Shown one piece after another: positions 11,336 through 21,854 of a DNA stretch of 64,000 nucleotides (position 1 is its first letter; each line of letters starts with the position of its first letter). Where the stretch lies: the NCBI GenBank assembly GCA_016801885.1, contig CM028884.1, positions 19,764,864 through 19,828,863 of the forward strand. The letters run 5' to 3'. Source of the stretch: Toxotes chatareus (taxonomy: Eukaryota; Chordata; Actinopteri; Toxotidae). The notes below the pieces were generated by a model that was given only the letters and a program-made list of their open reading frames with translations, did not search any database and had not been told where the DNA came from. Made by a program: the position numbers and the translations under genes.

Positions 11336-14300
11336 ACATCATTCCCCAGTGAGAAATGATTTTAGCCCATATTTTCTGATAACTTCAGTTAATTTGATAT
11401 TATTTTATATTTCAAGATTGTTTTTTCAAGTTGTCCTCCTTAATACCTGACTTGAATTCTTTGCCTTTGAGAGCCATAAGAAGAGGACGATCATGAAAAA
11501 GAAAATTAAAAATTCTGATTTTTCTTGTGCTATAGAGCTAACTGCAATTTAAAAAGCCACTGAGTTGCCAGAAAATGATCTGCTTTGCTTTGAATTAGTC
11601 CAGCTACTTTATTTTTTACCATGGGTGTTTACACTTATATGTCCAGAAATAGACCTGTATTTCATAAAGAAATGCAGGTTGGAGAAACACTGCTACAGAC
11701 TGGCAGACACCCAACAGAGTGACATCAAGCCAAGGAAAGGGTGCATGCAATTCACTCCTTATGAGTTCATTATGGATATTTTAAGGGAGGAACACAATTC
11801 ATTAGTAAACAGTTGTGGTTACTTTTTGCTGATGTTGTTGTGTGTAAACCATAGATCGTAACAGACAATGTGATCCTTAGTTAGTTGGGGGAGGAAACTC
11901 ATTAGAAAACAATTACAGTCACACATTTCTCTGAATCCCCACAGAGCAGTCTCACCGGTTGTCCCAGGTTGCAGAATAAAAACCTAGAAAGGAAGAAAGT
12001 GAAAGGCATCGCTCTGCACCTGTGATTCCTCCCCCAGACGACTCCAACAGCTGCAACCCCTTAAAGGCTGGAGGTAATAGTTAAATTTAAGTATCTATTA
12101 TGGATAAAACAGCAAATGGTTTTCAGTGAAAGGTACCTTGTTTAGCTTGTTACCACCATGACCTGGACATGGATGAGAGGCCGAGGATGGATGGATGGAT
12201 GGTTAAGATTTTCAGTGTTCATCTCTGGAAACAGAGAACCATGTTCAGATCTAATGGGGTCACTAAAACTCAAAATAGTATTCATGTTTCCTTTTACCTC
12301 CAAACATGGTTTTCTATCTCAGCTGTTGGAGATGTTTATACACAACAGAGGGTAAGAACGATGAACAGTACATGAAAGAAAAAAATCACTGGATAAAACA
12401 GTGATTAAGATAAACCTCAAAGACTCTGTTCCGTTTTCGCAGCACTCGCTGTCAGTAAAAATAAATCAAATATAACTTTAGGGTTTCTCATAAAAACATA
12501 TCTGCCTCTCATGTGCTTTTGCGAGATTTGACAACCACAGTTTACATGTAGGTTCCATCCAGGCTAAAGGTCCAGAGTTTACTGCTACATATGGCTAAAT
12601 AAGACCTTAAGGATGAGAAACTCTCTGGGCAAAGTACCAACAGTGTATAAATGAACATATGAAAAGAGAATGAATTAACCTTTAGATGCCCTCAGAGTGG
12701 TCAGTCATGTGGCGTTGTTTGCTGTATTCACCATGCAAACACGATTATTGGCAGCCCGTGCATCAGACATCACACCATGCAAAATGAATGACAACAACAC
12801 ATGACACTATTTTCTCAGCGGAATCTGTGCTTTTGGAAATGTAGCCATGGGGGAGAGTGACATTTTCTATTCTGCGTCTTGCTAAACATAAATTGTATGT
12901 TGTCATCTGATAATACCTTATCACTCTGGGCAGTGATTTGAATGCTAAAAGCCTGTGTTGCCTGTAAAATGATGTGTAGAGTCACCCTGGCATTTCCGCA
13001 ACAAAAGTAAATTACTGTTATGTGTTGGCATGCAGCAAGACGCAGTGGAAAAACAACCATTTCCTGCAACTTGAACTGAATTATCCAGCGGGGTAAATTA
13101 ATTTCTGGTCATGTAGATTTTTTTGTTAATTTTTTTTTTCATATATAATATTATAGTTCATTTCCTGCAATATCAAATATATCATCTAACTCATGTCTAC
13201 ATAATGTTTACTGTACTATAGAAAAAATAGAAAAGAACAGAATAGAATGGTCAAGATGGAAATTGCAAGTTTTACCTTCTTGAAATAATGAACCTGGCTG
13301 AGTTATGGTTTGGTGTGATGAGTTGGTGAAATAGGGATAGAAAAGTGTGCATTTACCAGACTAGCGTTGAATGAGGGTGTAGTTGCCTTTGCAGTTGACA
13401 TGAGAAAAACATCATCATTGTTCATCAGCTTTTCAGAAAGATTATTTTGTGCCAACTTGGATATATCAGCTCTTTCAGAAGAACACAAAACACCCTGTTG
13501 TAATTACCACTTGAGTGATATTTACAAGGTAGAAATTGGTAAATATGATGTGGATACAGTATTGTGAACACACACATAGACTCAGGGTCAGGGTCAGTGT
13601 GGAGGAGCCTCATTCACTTATGTTTAACTAACACTTTCTCATTTTCGTATCTTTCTTTCTGTTTCTTTCCACGAGTGTCCATACCCAACATCAGAATTCA
13701 TTTTTGTAATTACAGGAGAAATCTATGGCACCTCATTCAGAGGGAATGAGTCCCTCTCTGTTGTAGACCAATGATTAGCGGGTAAGTGGATAAGTGGGTG
13801 TATTTTACATAAAAGTGTAGCTGTAACAGTGACTGCACACCTACAGGATTACCTTACCTTACCTTACCTTATTTTGACAGTGTGTTTGTTTTTAATATCT
13901 GCCTGTGTCTTTGTTGAATGCCATTAAAGACATTTGGTAGAAGACTTCATTCATTATGCCATTTTGTCAGTGCCCAGACTGCACAAGAGCCTTGAGCCTT
14001 TTACTGTAGTCTGTGGTCTGATTTTTCCTCATATCAGGTTTATTAACAAAGATTCTATCACAATGACAATCTCCAGAAATTAGTTTTTGATGTATCAGTT
14101 AAAAAAAAAAATACAGTATGTGACTTGTTACTTACATTCAGCCTGAATACATGTGCTTTAAAACTTTTTAACCAAATATGAAGTCTGTCAAATGGACTAC
14201 AAAGCCATAATTGGGACGCTAGATGCAAGCATGATAGTAGAAAATTACATATTTTAATTCCTCAAGCTATAAAGTAGTCAAAGTGTAATGTTCAATTGTG

Positions 14301-17300
14301 GTGTTTATTGCATATTGGTAAAGTACATTATTCCTAAGCTACCAAGTGCCTTTTAAATACCATATGTATATACAGCCTTTAATGTCAACTCCATAAAGGA
14401 ATGCTTCTCATAAGCTGGTGTGAAGAGGAAAACCAGGCATAAACACTCAAATAATGTATTTTCTGATTTTGATTTGGTGGCTCAGTGAATGGTAGTGGCA
14501 TTGCACAAGGATCTCAGACAGTAAGCCTGATTATGTGAATTACATATAGGTAGTATTTGCAACAAAAGTCTGCAGGATCCTCTTATTCTCTTAATTTTGT
14601 CCAGTGCAGCTCACTGATTTAATAAATTTTCTAAAAATAGCGTAGAGTTAAATGCCTTGTATCTAAATCTAAGTTAAATTTCAGAATCAGTAAAACAGAA
14701 TCCGTAAAGACGACCAGTCACTGTGCAAATGACTAATTAGCCACATTCTCTTTGTAAATGGGACGTTGCTTGGCAAATGCGTGATGAAAACTTCCATGTA
14801 GAAATCTGACCTTTAGAATGACACATTAGAGTCTTAATATATATGTATATATTTTCTTGCCATCTTTGCTCTTGTCATGTGCTGTCTTCCCTGCCAGAGT
14901 CATAATTACTACTAGAAATAAATGAGTTCAATGTGCATTACATTCACAGGTTGATCCGGACAGGTTTAAAAGATATGGTCACTGCAAGCCCGTAGTTGTA
15001 CATGCAGTACCACATGGAATAATTATACCTTTCACAGACTGGAGTCTGTTTTAGAAATTTCACAGCCTGATAAAAGGTGCGTTATAAGACACCTCTGCGG
15101 AAATCATATCTAATTGCTTGTCAGTAACATAAAACAGTAATCATATGGGCCTTAATAAACAGACACTTCAGAGCTGTGGGGTCTTGCATTTATATATGTC
15201 AACCAGTTACTCAGAACAGAGACAGAAAAAAAAATAGAGATACTGTAAATCAGAATCACTTGAGACATACAGTATGTTTTAAAGCTCCTGCTGAACTGTT
15301 GTATAGATAAATTTTAACACACGTTGTCACAGTCATAAATATACCACTCAGTTTGACAGAATGTGTAAAAGTACTGGTGTTGGAGTGCATGTCAAGTATC
15401 TTAAAACTTGCTATCTCTTCATTCATACTGCACAAGGTCAAATCAGCCTGTGCACTGAGCAGAGAACGATCTCGCTCAACTTTCTTTCCCTGGTTCGTAG
15501 CAGTTTTGACCAGGATCCATTTCAGCCACTACAGGCAGGCTTCTGGCTTTCACATCAGTAAGAAAAGTGAATGGGAGGGAATGTTTGACCTTTTCGGTGC
15601 ACAGTCTGGAAAGTGATATGTGATTCAAATGTGTCAGGGAGGAGGAAAAAATGAGAAGAGACGGGAAGCAAAGGGAGAGAGAGCAAATTACAGTCAGAGG
15701 GAAGGTCTGAAGACAGAAGAAACATTTCTCATAAAGGATACCTTGCACTTTTGGCATGTTAAAACTCTAATCCACCCAGGATATCTTCTTTGATCAAACA
15801 ATGTGTCAATCAATGTTCAAAGGATTATTATGAATGGCATTATACTTCTCAAATGTCAACCGTCAGGCAGTAAAGGATGTGCTGGGTGCATGAAAAATGG
15901 TTTTACAATAATTAGGAAAGCTCAGCAGCAACCATGGGTTGTCTTTGCGGTGGACATATGGTGAATTAAAAAATTACCTTGAGCAAGCTTTTACATTTTA
16001 ACTCATAAGCCCACAGCTGTAAAGTTGTGTCCCTGAACATATCAAAGTGCCTTGTTACTACCTTGTTAAGAGATGTAACATGAGTTCCTCAAGGGAATTC
16101 AAAGTTTGATTTCACTGAAATCCCTTTCAAAGAAAATGAAAAACATTTCCGATCCAAATTTTTTCACTCCCATGTATCTTAACTTTTAAGTTGGAGATGC
16201 CTGATTAGAAGCTCTGATTAGTATTCAGGGTCCACAGCATGTGTGATGCCAATTATCCACTGGGTCATTACCACTCTTGAGAGAAGTCGCACGGTTTTAA
16301 GGGAAAAGGCCTAAATTTTCATCAGCAGTTGCAGAGTCTCTTTGGTGGTATTGACAAGGAACAAATGAAACCGGTGCACTCAGTGAGATGGAAAAGAGAG
16401 TGAGCTAAGCCATGGAAATAGAAGATGGTTACTTTTTATTTATGCATTGCCAAAATATTATAGGTAGGTGATGAAAGAAAGAGTCGGAGAAAGGGAACAG
16501 TGTCCGCAGCAAAGTTTTGGTCATGAGCAAAATTGCTCAAAAGATTTGAATATTAGGAATTATTTATATCGCCAAAGTCTAATTTAAAGTGCTAACACCT
16601 GCTTAGCTGGCAGCTGGTACAATATCACAAGTAGCAGGATTCAGCACATGTGATAATGGCCCCACTGATGTTTTCCTCTGATAGTCAGTCACAGGAAGGT
16701 GGAAAGTAAAGCGTAAGAATAAGTAGCTATACAGTTAGTTTCTTTTAAGTCCAGGAATTTATGTAGTCGTTTTTAGATATTACGGTACAGACATTTAGTT
16801 CTTTTGACTGAGTTACTTTGCATTATTTTGAACATGCAAACACTGTAGAAAGAGATAGCAAATTCTGAAATTCTGACAGCTCTCACACTCTAAAATGGCC
16901 TCTGCTTTATGAACGTTTCTCACACTGAAGAGTTTTTCTCACCTACACAACTGAGAGCTCCCACAGAGAATAACCCCAATTATATTAAAGCTTAACTTGT
17001 GCATCAAGAGACACAAACTTTTTAAAATTCAATTTCTGGAAATTGCTCTTCTTCTGACCAAAATTTGTTATTTAAAAGAACTCCATTACAGCTATAAACA
17101 ATACTCTCAGTGAGAATATCCTCATTGTGACAATGATTTTTGCACTGGGATTGTTGCTATTAAAACATCATGTTCCCGTAAAAACAACATTCTCTCTGTG
17201 ATGTTCTTGAAAAGAGACATAATGTTACCCCAAATCCAAGTGATAACATAAGCAAATTATTTCTTTATATAGTAGTAAAAACTTTAAAAACAAAATGTCT

Positions 17301-18159
17301 TGTTCATGAATGTTCTACAAAGGAAACAAACACACTTAGACAAACTGTACTTCAAGGCTGTTCCACACTGGCTGCAGCTTTCAGCCATGTGTGCTGCTCC
17401 TTGGCTGAGCAACAGCACTAAAGTTGTGACACCAACTGTTTAAATTTTCCAGCACCAACTCCTCAGACCTTGTTTAAGTTCTAAAATACATAAATTACCT
17501 GTTTGACCTTGTACTTTAATGGACACGAAAGATAAACATATTTGTTCCTTGTATTATTCATGAAGCCAATTCAACAGCATGAACAAGTCAATAAGTCAGT
17601 GTGAGAATCAAACCAAGGTGAATAGTGTGATTGACTGCACCTGGTATATGGGGAATCATAAGGTCTTAGGTTTGTACACTTCCCTTAGGCTCTCTCTTCT
17701 ATGTGAGATTGTAGGAGGTTCACCACAAGACCTAGAGCATATATTAGCATACTACATTATTCATCACTTGTCAGTAACTTGACTGGCAGAAACATTAGCT
17801 GCAGCTAGTTCAAAACAGACTAAATAAGGAGATAACAAACCTGAGAGACAGGGTAAATTTGGAATTAGGAGCTGTGCAGTTGCTGCATTTGCTGATTTTA
17901 GCCCCTTCTGGTGTCTGTGTCAAGGTCATGTGACACATAATCACAGCAGAAACTAATAATAACTTGAATGGCACTCACTAGAGTGCATAACTTCACTAAG
18001 GCCAAACAATCCTACACATGTCTGTCTAGCTCTTATAATAGAATAACAAATGTAAAAAAGGAAGCAGTCAGATAATATAAACGATTTATTGGCCATAAAA
18101 CATAGTAAGTACAAATCTGTGTGTAAAGTGGATGCAGCATTTATTTCCACCAGATGCAG
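11336..18159. other. Gene-poor flank, segment 2
   Basis: No recognisable gene. A 98-codon frame at 11,565 and a 93-codon minus frame at 15,476 show no domain. Small tandem runs: ATGG at 12,186-12,202 (just after a GACCTGGACATGGATGAGAG stretch that may be a decayed SINE tail) and CTTAC at about 13,850-13,870. A homeobox-motif-rich stretch at 15,065-15,165 (ATCTAATTGCTTG, CTTAATAAACAG) might be regulatory. Confidence 0.45.
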
Positions 18160-18434
18160 CTTATTATTAAGATCTGCACCAAATTGTACAAACTCATAGA
18201 TCTCAAAACCATAAGTATGTTTTTACATCAAGATCCACACAGTATTTCCTGAGAAATTGACAAAAATGTTGAAAAATGCCTCATTTCATGATGTTAAGGA
18301 AAATCCTGGATCCACACTAAAAGTTCTTCCCTGGCCCATGCAAATCAGTTCAGTACTTTTTGCGTAATCCCGCTGAAACATAAGTAAACAAACAGACACG
18401 AGTGAAAACATAACCTCCATAGTGGAGATAAAAA
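18160..18434 (+). repeat. Dispersed fish repeat (TTTTTGCGTAATCC type)
   Basis: Contains AAGATCTGCACCAAATTGTA near the start, then TACTTTTTGCGTAATCCCGC, AACAAACAGACACGAGTGAA and AACATAACCTCCATAGTGGA at the end. From memory these match a widespread teleost interspersed repeat ending in AACATAACCTCC. The copy is old and has no coding capacity. Confidence 0.65.
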
Positions 18435-20219
18435 TGATCAAGACTGCTACGTTCACAAAGATAAACTTATCTTTAAGATGCAATAAACAAGATTTTACGG
18501 ACCTATATTACACAAAATGACAGCTGAGAACTGAGAACTGATAGAGTTTCGGATGAATACGAGTGTCCCAACAATTACTTCACGAGATGTGGGTATTTCT
18601 GGCCTTCAGACTGTTTACCTTCTATCCAGTACTCCCAATCACTGCACAAATGTCCCTGCGCTAACCCCCACACAAACACCTTAAAGACCTGTCAATGTTG
18701 GACATTTCTATAATTCAAAACATAATTTCTGTTTTGCGGAGAAAAAAACCCTAAAACACACCCACCCAGAACCACATATTCCCAGTGAGCAAGTAAAAGC
18801 AAGCGATGAGATCCTCATGACTGCAGCTGGCCAGCAGAGCAAGAAAGTGTTTCACCACTGTACACAATTATGTTGTCACTTTATCCTCCACATCAGCGTG
18901 TTAGACTTTAAACTGAAGTGACAGATTACTCCTTTCGCTGCTCTCTCTCAGCAAAGGACACTGACGGCTGGATCCAGAGGCAGAAAGGTCAGGCCACCAG
19001 GTTGGTTGTGCTAATGGACTGCTGACCAGGCAATAAGCCAGCCTCTCAGGAGACATTTGCCGCCTAGTTCTCACCTCATCAGTGTGGGTCCCATGTCCTT
19101 CGCATCACAATCATCACCATTTGCCAACACCAGGGCTTATTCTCACTTTTGCTGTCCCTTTATTCGCACTGTGCTTCTTACTGGGTCACTCACTGTGTCA
19201 TTTATTCTGTGGTCACTTCTCGTGGTTGTCGAAGAGCATGAACCAAAGTGTTGATTCAGGAATGTATAGCTGTCTATCGCATGGTGAAGATTTGAAGATT
19301 ACAGCAAGGTTCAGGCATTTGTGAAGGTCCACCTCAAGATGGCAGTGTTCACCATGGCAGGCCACTCAGCCTTTGAGCTCAACAGCTTGGCTTTCCCAGC
19401 AGCAGCAGAGGCAGAGAGCCGTGGATGAAATTGAAGGTTATCTACTGCATTGAAATTAAGTAATGATTGGATGGCAGTGGGTATTAAATGATGGTTGGAT
19501 CTGTATGGCTGAGCCTGATTTCCATTTTATTAAACCTGCTGTTTTCTAGTTATCATGAGTCACTTCTGACATGTCGTTTTGGACTAAGTTAAACAGTTCA
19601 GCTTCCTCTTGTTGCTTTAAAACTTGTCAAGTAAGATCATCTGCGGTTATGGTCAATTCCAAAGTCACATCACAGCCTCCTCAGATCATCAACGCTCTAG
19701 CACGAAGCAGTAAAACTTAAAAAGAAATCCAATCCACCCATTACAGAAAGAGCTCGCGCCACATGCTGCTATATAGCTTTGATGACTGGGATAACTGTCA
19801 AGGTTATTTCTTACGGACAAATGCTGATGACTGGCTGCAGGTTGCCAAGTGTGGCGGACAGAGCGTGAATATACACCCCGTGCAAACATGCTTAGACAAC
19901 GGCCTCTCTGTCTACAGTGCAATTATTAGTGACTCTCACACAAGGCGTGTATTGTATATGCCTGTGTTTGTTCTTGGCAAGTCATATGCAGGAGAAGCCG
20001 TTGCAGTTCATCCTTTTAAATATACTCCAGTCTTGTGGCTTTTTATGTCCACCCCAATTAGTGTAGCCTACCTGACAACAGCTTAACAGGTTGGCTTCTG
20101 CTTTTGATGCGTCCCTTTAGAGCCAATGACTGCTATCTGCCTTTATATAATCATCCACTGTGTAAAAGCTAGAGAACAGCCACTTTTTTTTCCCTACATT
20201 ATTATCAGCAGCACTCGCA
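18435..20219. other. Immediate upstream flank of pcdh9
   Basis: No gene recognised. A 107-codon frame at 19,763-20,086 (+) overlaps a 77-codon minus frame and has no domain signature; it lies close to the promoter, so the stretch may be proximal regulatory DNA. Conservation with other fish would decide, and cannot be judged here. Confidence 0.4.
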
Positions 20220-20600
20220 GCTTCATCATCATCATCATCGACATCATCATCCCCCTCCAGCCTCGGGGTTTTGGTTAAGCGTCTCTGCAGCCTGCAGCAT
20301 CTTCACAGAGCATCTCACCGCGGACAGCCCTCCGGTCTGCATTAAGTGACGTGACTTTGGGCCAATCCTGTTGCTCCTCGGGTTGTCGACGCCACCGAAA
20401 GAGAGGGGTACTGTCCAATGACGAGGGTCGGAGGGGTGGGGGGGCGTCGGTGTGGTGTACTTCACCACCCCTCCTATGGGTTTACAGAGAGTTAGTGCAA
20501 GATATTCTGCTCTGGGAGTGAGAGTGCAAGGATAAACGGCACATAGACGCTGCGCATCGGTGTCACACTCAACAGTCTTTTTTATTTAGGTTGGTATCTC
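20220..20600 (+). promoter_or_regulatory. pcdh9: Candidate pcdh9 promoter region
   Basis: This stretch is richer in GC and CpG than its surroundings. It contains a CRE-like TGACGTGA (20,347-20,354), CCAAT boxes at 20,362-20,366 and 20,415-20,419 (the second running into TGACG), and a G-rich GC-box-like run at about 20,431-20,446. I see no clear TATA box, which fits a CpG-type promoter. A CAT trinucleotide run at 20,223-20,240 marks the upstream edge. The transcription start cannot be placed exactly. Confidence 0.5.
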
Positions 20601-20720
20601 CAAGTGGGATCGGCTCTGAGATTTCACAGCTCTTTTTTTGTTTTTTGGGTTTTGTTTTGTTTTTTTTTGCACAAATGCCTTCATGATCTTTTTAACCTTG
20701 TCTGCGTCGGCTGATTATTG

Positions 20721-20747
20721 ATGGAGCTCTGTGAACTTGAAACATGA
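20721..20747 (+). other. Upstream ORF 1 in the pcdh9 leader (8 codons)
   Basis: ATG at 20,721 opens an eight-codon frame (MELCELET) that ends at TGA 20,745-20,747. The stop overlaps the next ATG (ATGA at 20,744). If exon 1 is transcribed from upstream of here, ribosomes would meet this frame long before the pcdh9 start. Its translation is an inference. Confidence 0.4.
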
Positions 20748-20806
20748 CGGGACACGAGTGTCTCTTCTCGCGTTCACCTCGTCGGCGCCTTCACCTTAAC
20801 AGGTAG
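20744..20806 (+). other. Upstream ORF 2 in the pcdh9 leader (20 codons)
   Basis: ATG at 20,744 overlaps the stop of upstream ORF 1 by the ATGA arrangement and runs 20 codons to TAG 20,804-20,806. The peptide is arginine-rich in its second half (SPRRRLHLNR). The overlap is the layout used for termination-coupled reinitiation, which could tune pcdh9 translation. This is inference and depends on the transcript start. Confidence 0.4.
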
Positions 20807-21248
20807 CCGGGAGAGGGGGAAAAACCACGCCGGTTTTTTCGGGACGTTTACGGGAGATGAGCATTGATTTCGGGACCCGTTCTAATGGAAGACACCACAA
20901 ACCACTGACCACCTGCCTGTGTCTGTTGGAGAGCAACGCTGATCACCGCAATCACCGCAGGTCGCACAATTAGATCCTGTCCATTCCTTAAGTTAAATGG
21001 GGGAAAAGGAACTGCGACATATGCAGCCTCTAATTTACACCAGTTTGTGCGACCAGCTGGTTTTACCCAAAACCTGTTCTTGAGTCTGATTACTCCTGCC
21101 GGGCGATTTTTTTTTTTACCTCTTCTTGGACCCAAAGCCAGGTCTGACTGAGAAGGATATCTTTACCCGAATAAGCTCGCAGGCACACTGGATGAAGACT
21201 ATGAGCTGACACACTCCAGTTTTTTCTCCTGCGCTGGAACGGATTTGG

Positions 21249-21743
21249 GTATGTAAGATAAGAATAGGTCTCAGTTTCCCACTAAGAATTTAAAATCTGA
21301 CTGAGCTGATTTTGTAGGCTTCATTCATGCGTATTCATTCGTTTAGGAGCCCACACACATCTAAACCTCGTTAATTTTGGCAATTTAAGTGTAAAATTAA
21401 TAAGGCTGTGTAATGTGTTGTGAAGTTTTGTGCTCATGGGGGTTCTTGGCGCTAAAAATTCTTAGTGACCGTAAAATTAGGAGGATTTAGAAAGGGACCA
21501 ATAGACATGAATGGCTTCCTAAATGATTGCTGCAGTGTTTTGTTGATTTTCTTTTTTCCCCCTTTTTTTCATTGGCTTGTTGATAAAGGCCTATGGGCAG
21601 ATTTAATAGTATATCATATAAAATAAAATTAACTGGACAGGACAGCTGATTGTGAAGAGTGGGGTTGTTTGTTAATCAGATTTAATTACTGTGCATACTG
21701 TGAAGTTATTTCACTGAAGAGAAACTCTGTCATGTATTCATAG
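21249..21743 (+). other. pcdh9: Probable short first intron of pcdh9 (acceptor unresolved)
   Basis: The donor GTATGT at 21,249 is strong. Three acceptors are possible. AAAG at 21,588 and GCAG at 21,600 both follow a long pyrimidine tract (21,549-21,570). TCATAG at 21,741-21,743 has a poor tract. On tract strength the 21,600 site is the best, which would make the intron end earlier than given here. An unspliced leader cannot be excluded. Confidence 0.4.
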
Positions 21744-21772
21744 GTTTGTCTGTGGAAGATTCCTGCCATCAC

Positions 21773-21808
21773 ATGCCAGGAGTCACTGCCTGTAACAACG
21801 TTGCATAG
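21773..21808 (+). other. Upstream ORF 3, just before the pcdh9 start (11 codons)
   Basis: ATG at 21,773 opens an 11-codon frame (MPGVTACNNVA) that ends at TAG 21,806-21,808, 46 bases before the pcdh9 ATG. A three-codon frame (MYS, 21,732-21,743) lies slightly upstream and is part of the mRNA only if an acceptor before it is used. Such short frames close to a main start commonly lower its translation; an effect here is inferred. Confidence 0.4.
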
Positions 21809-21854
21809 AAAGAAACCTTTGAGTTGAGAAGGCTGGAAACACATTTACTCTGTC

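Larger units (their letters stand above)
20460..21248 (+). other. pcdh9: Probable non-coding first exon (5' UTR) of pcdh9
   Basis: A GC-rich, CpG-containing stretch ends at a strong splice donor, GG/GTATGT at 21,249, with a second possible donor GTAAGA five bases further on. It has no long open frame in the direction of pcdh9. Vertebrate delta-protocadherin genes usually carry a non-coding first exon before the large coding exon, and the position and strand fit. The 5' end is uncertain. An acceptor-like sequence (T-rich tract ending TTTAG at 20,589) suggests the 5' UTR may itself be spliced in some transcripts. Confidence 0.5.
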
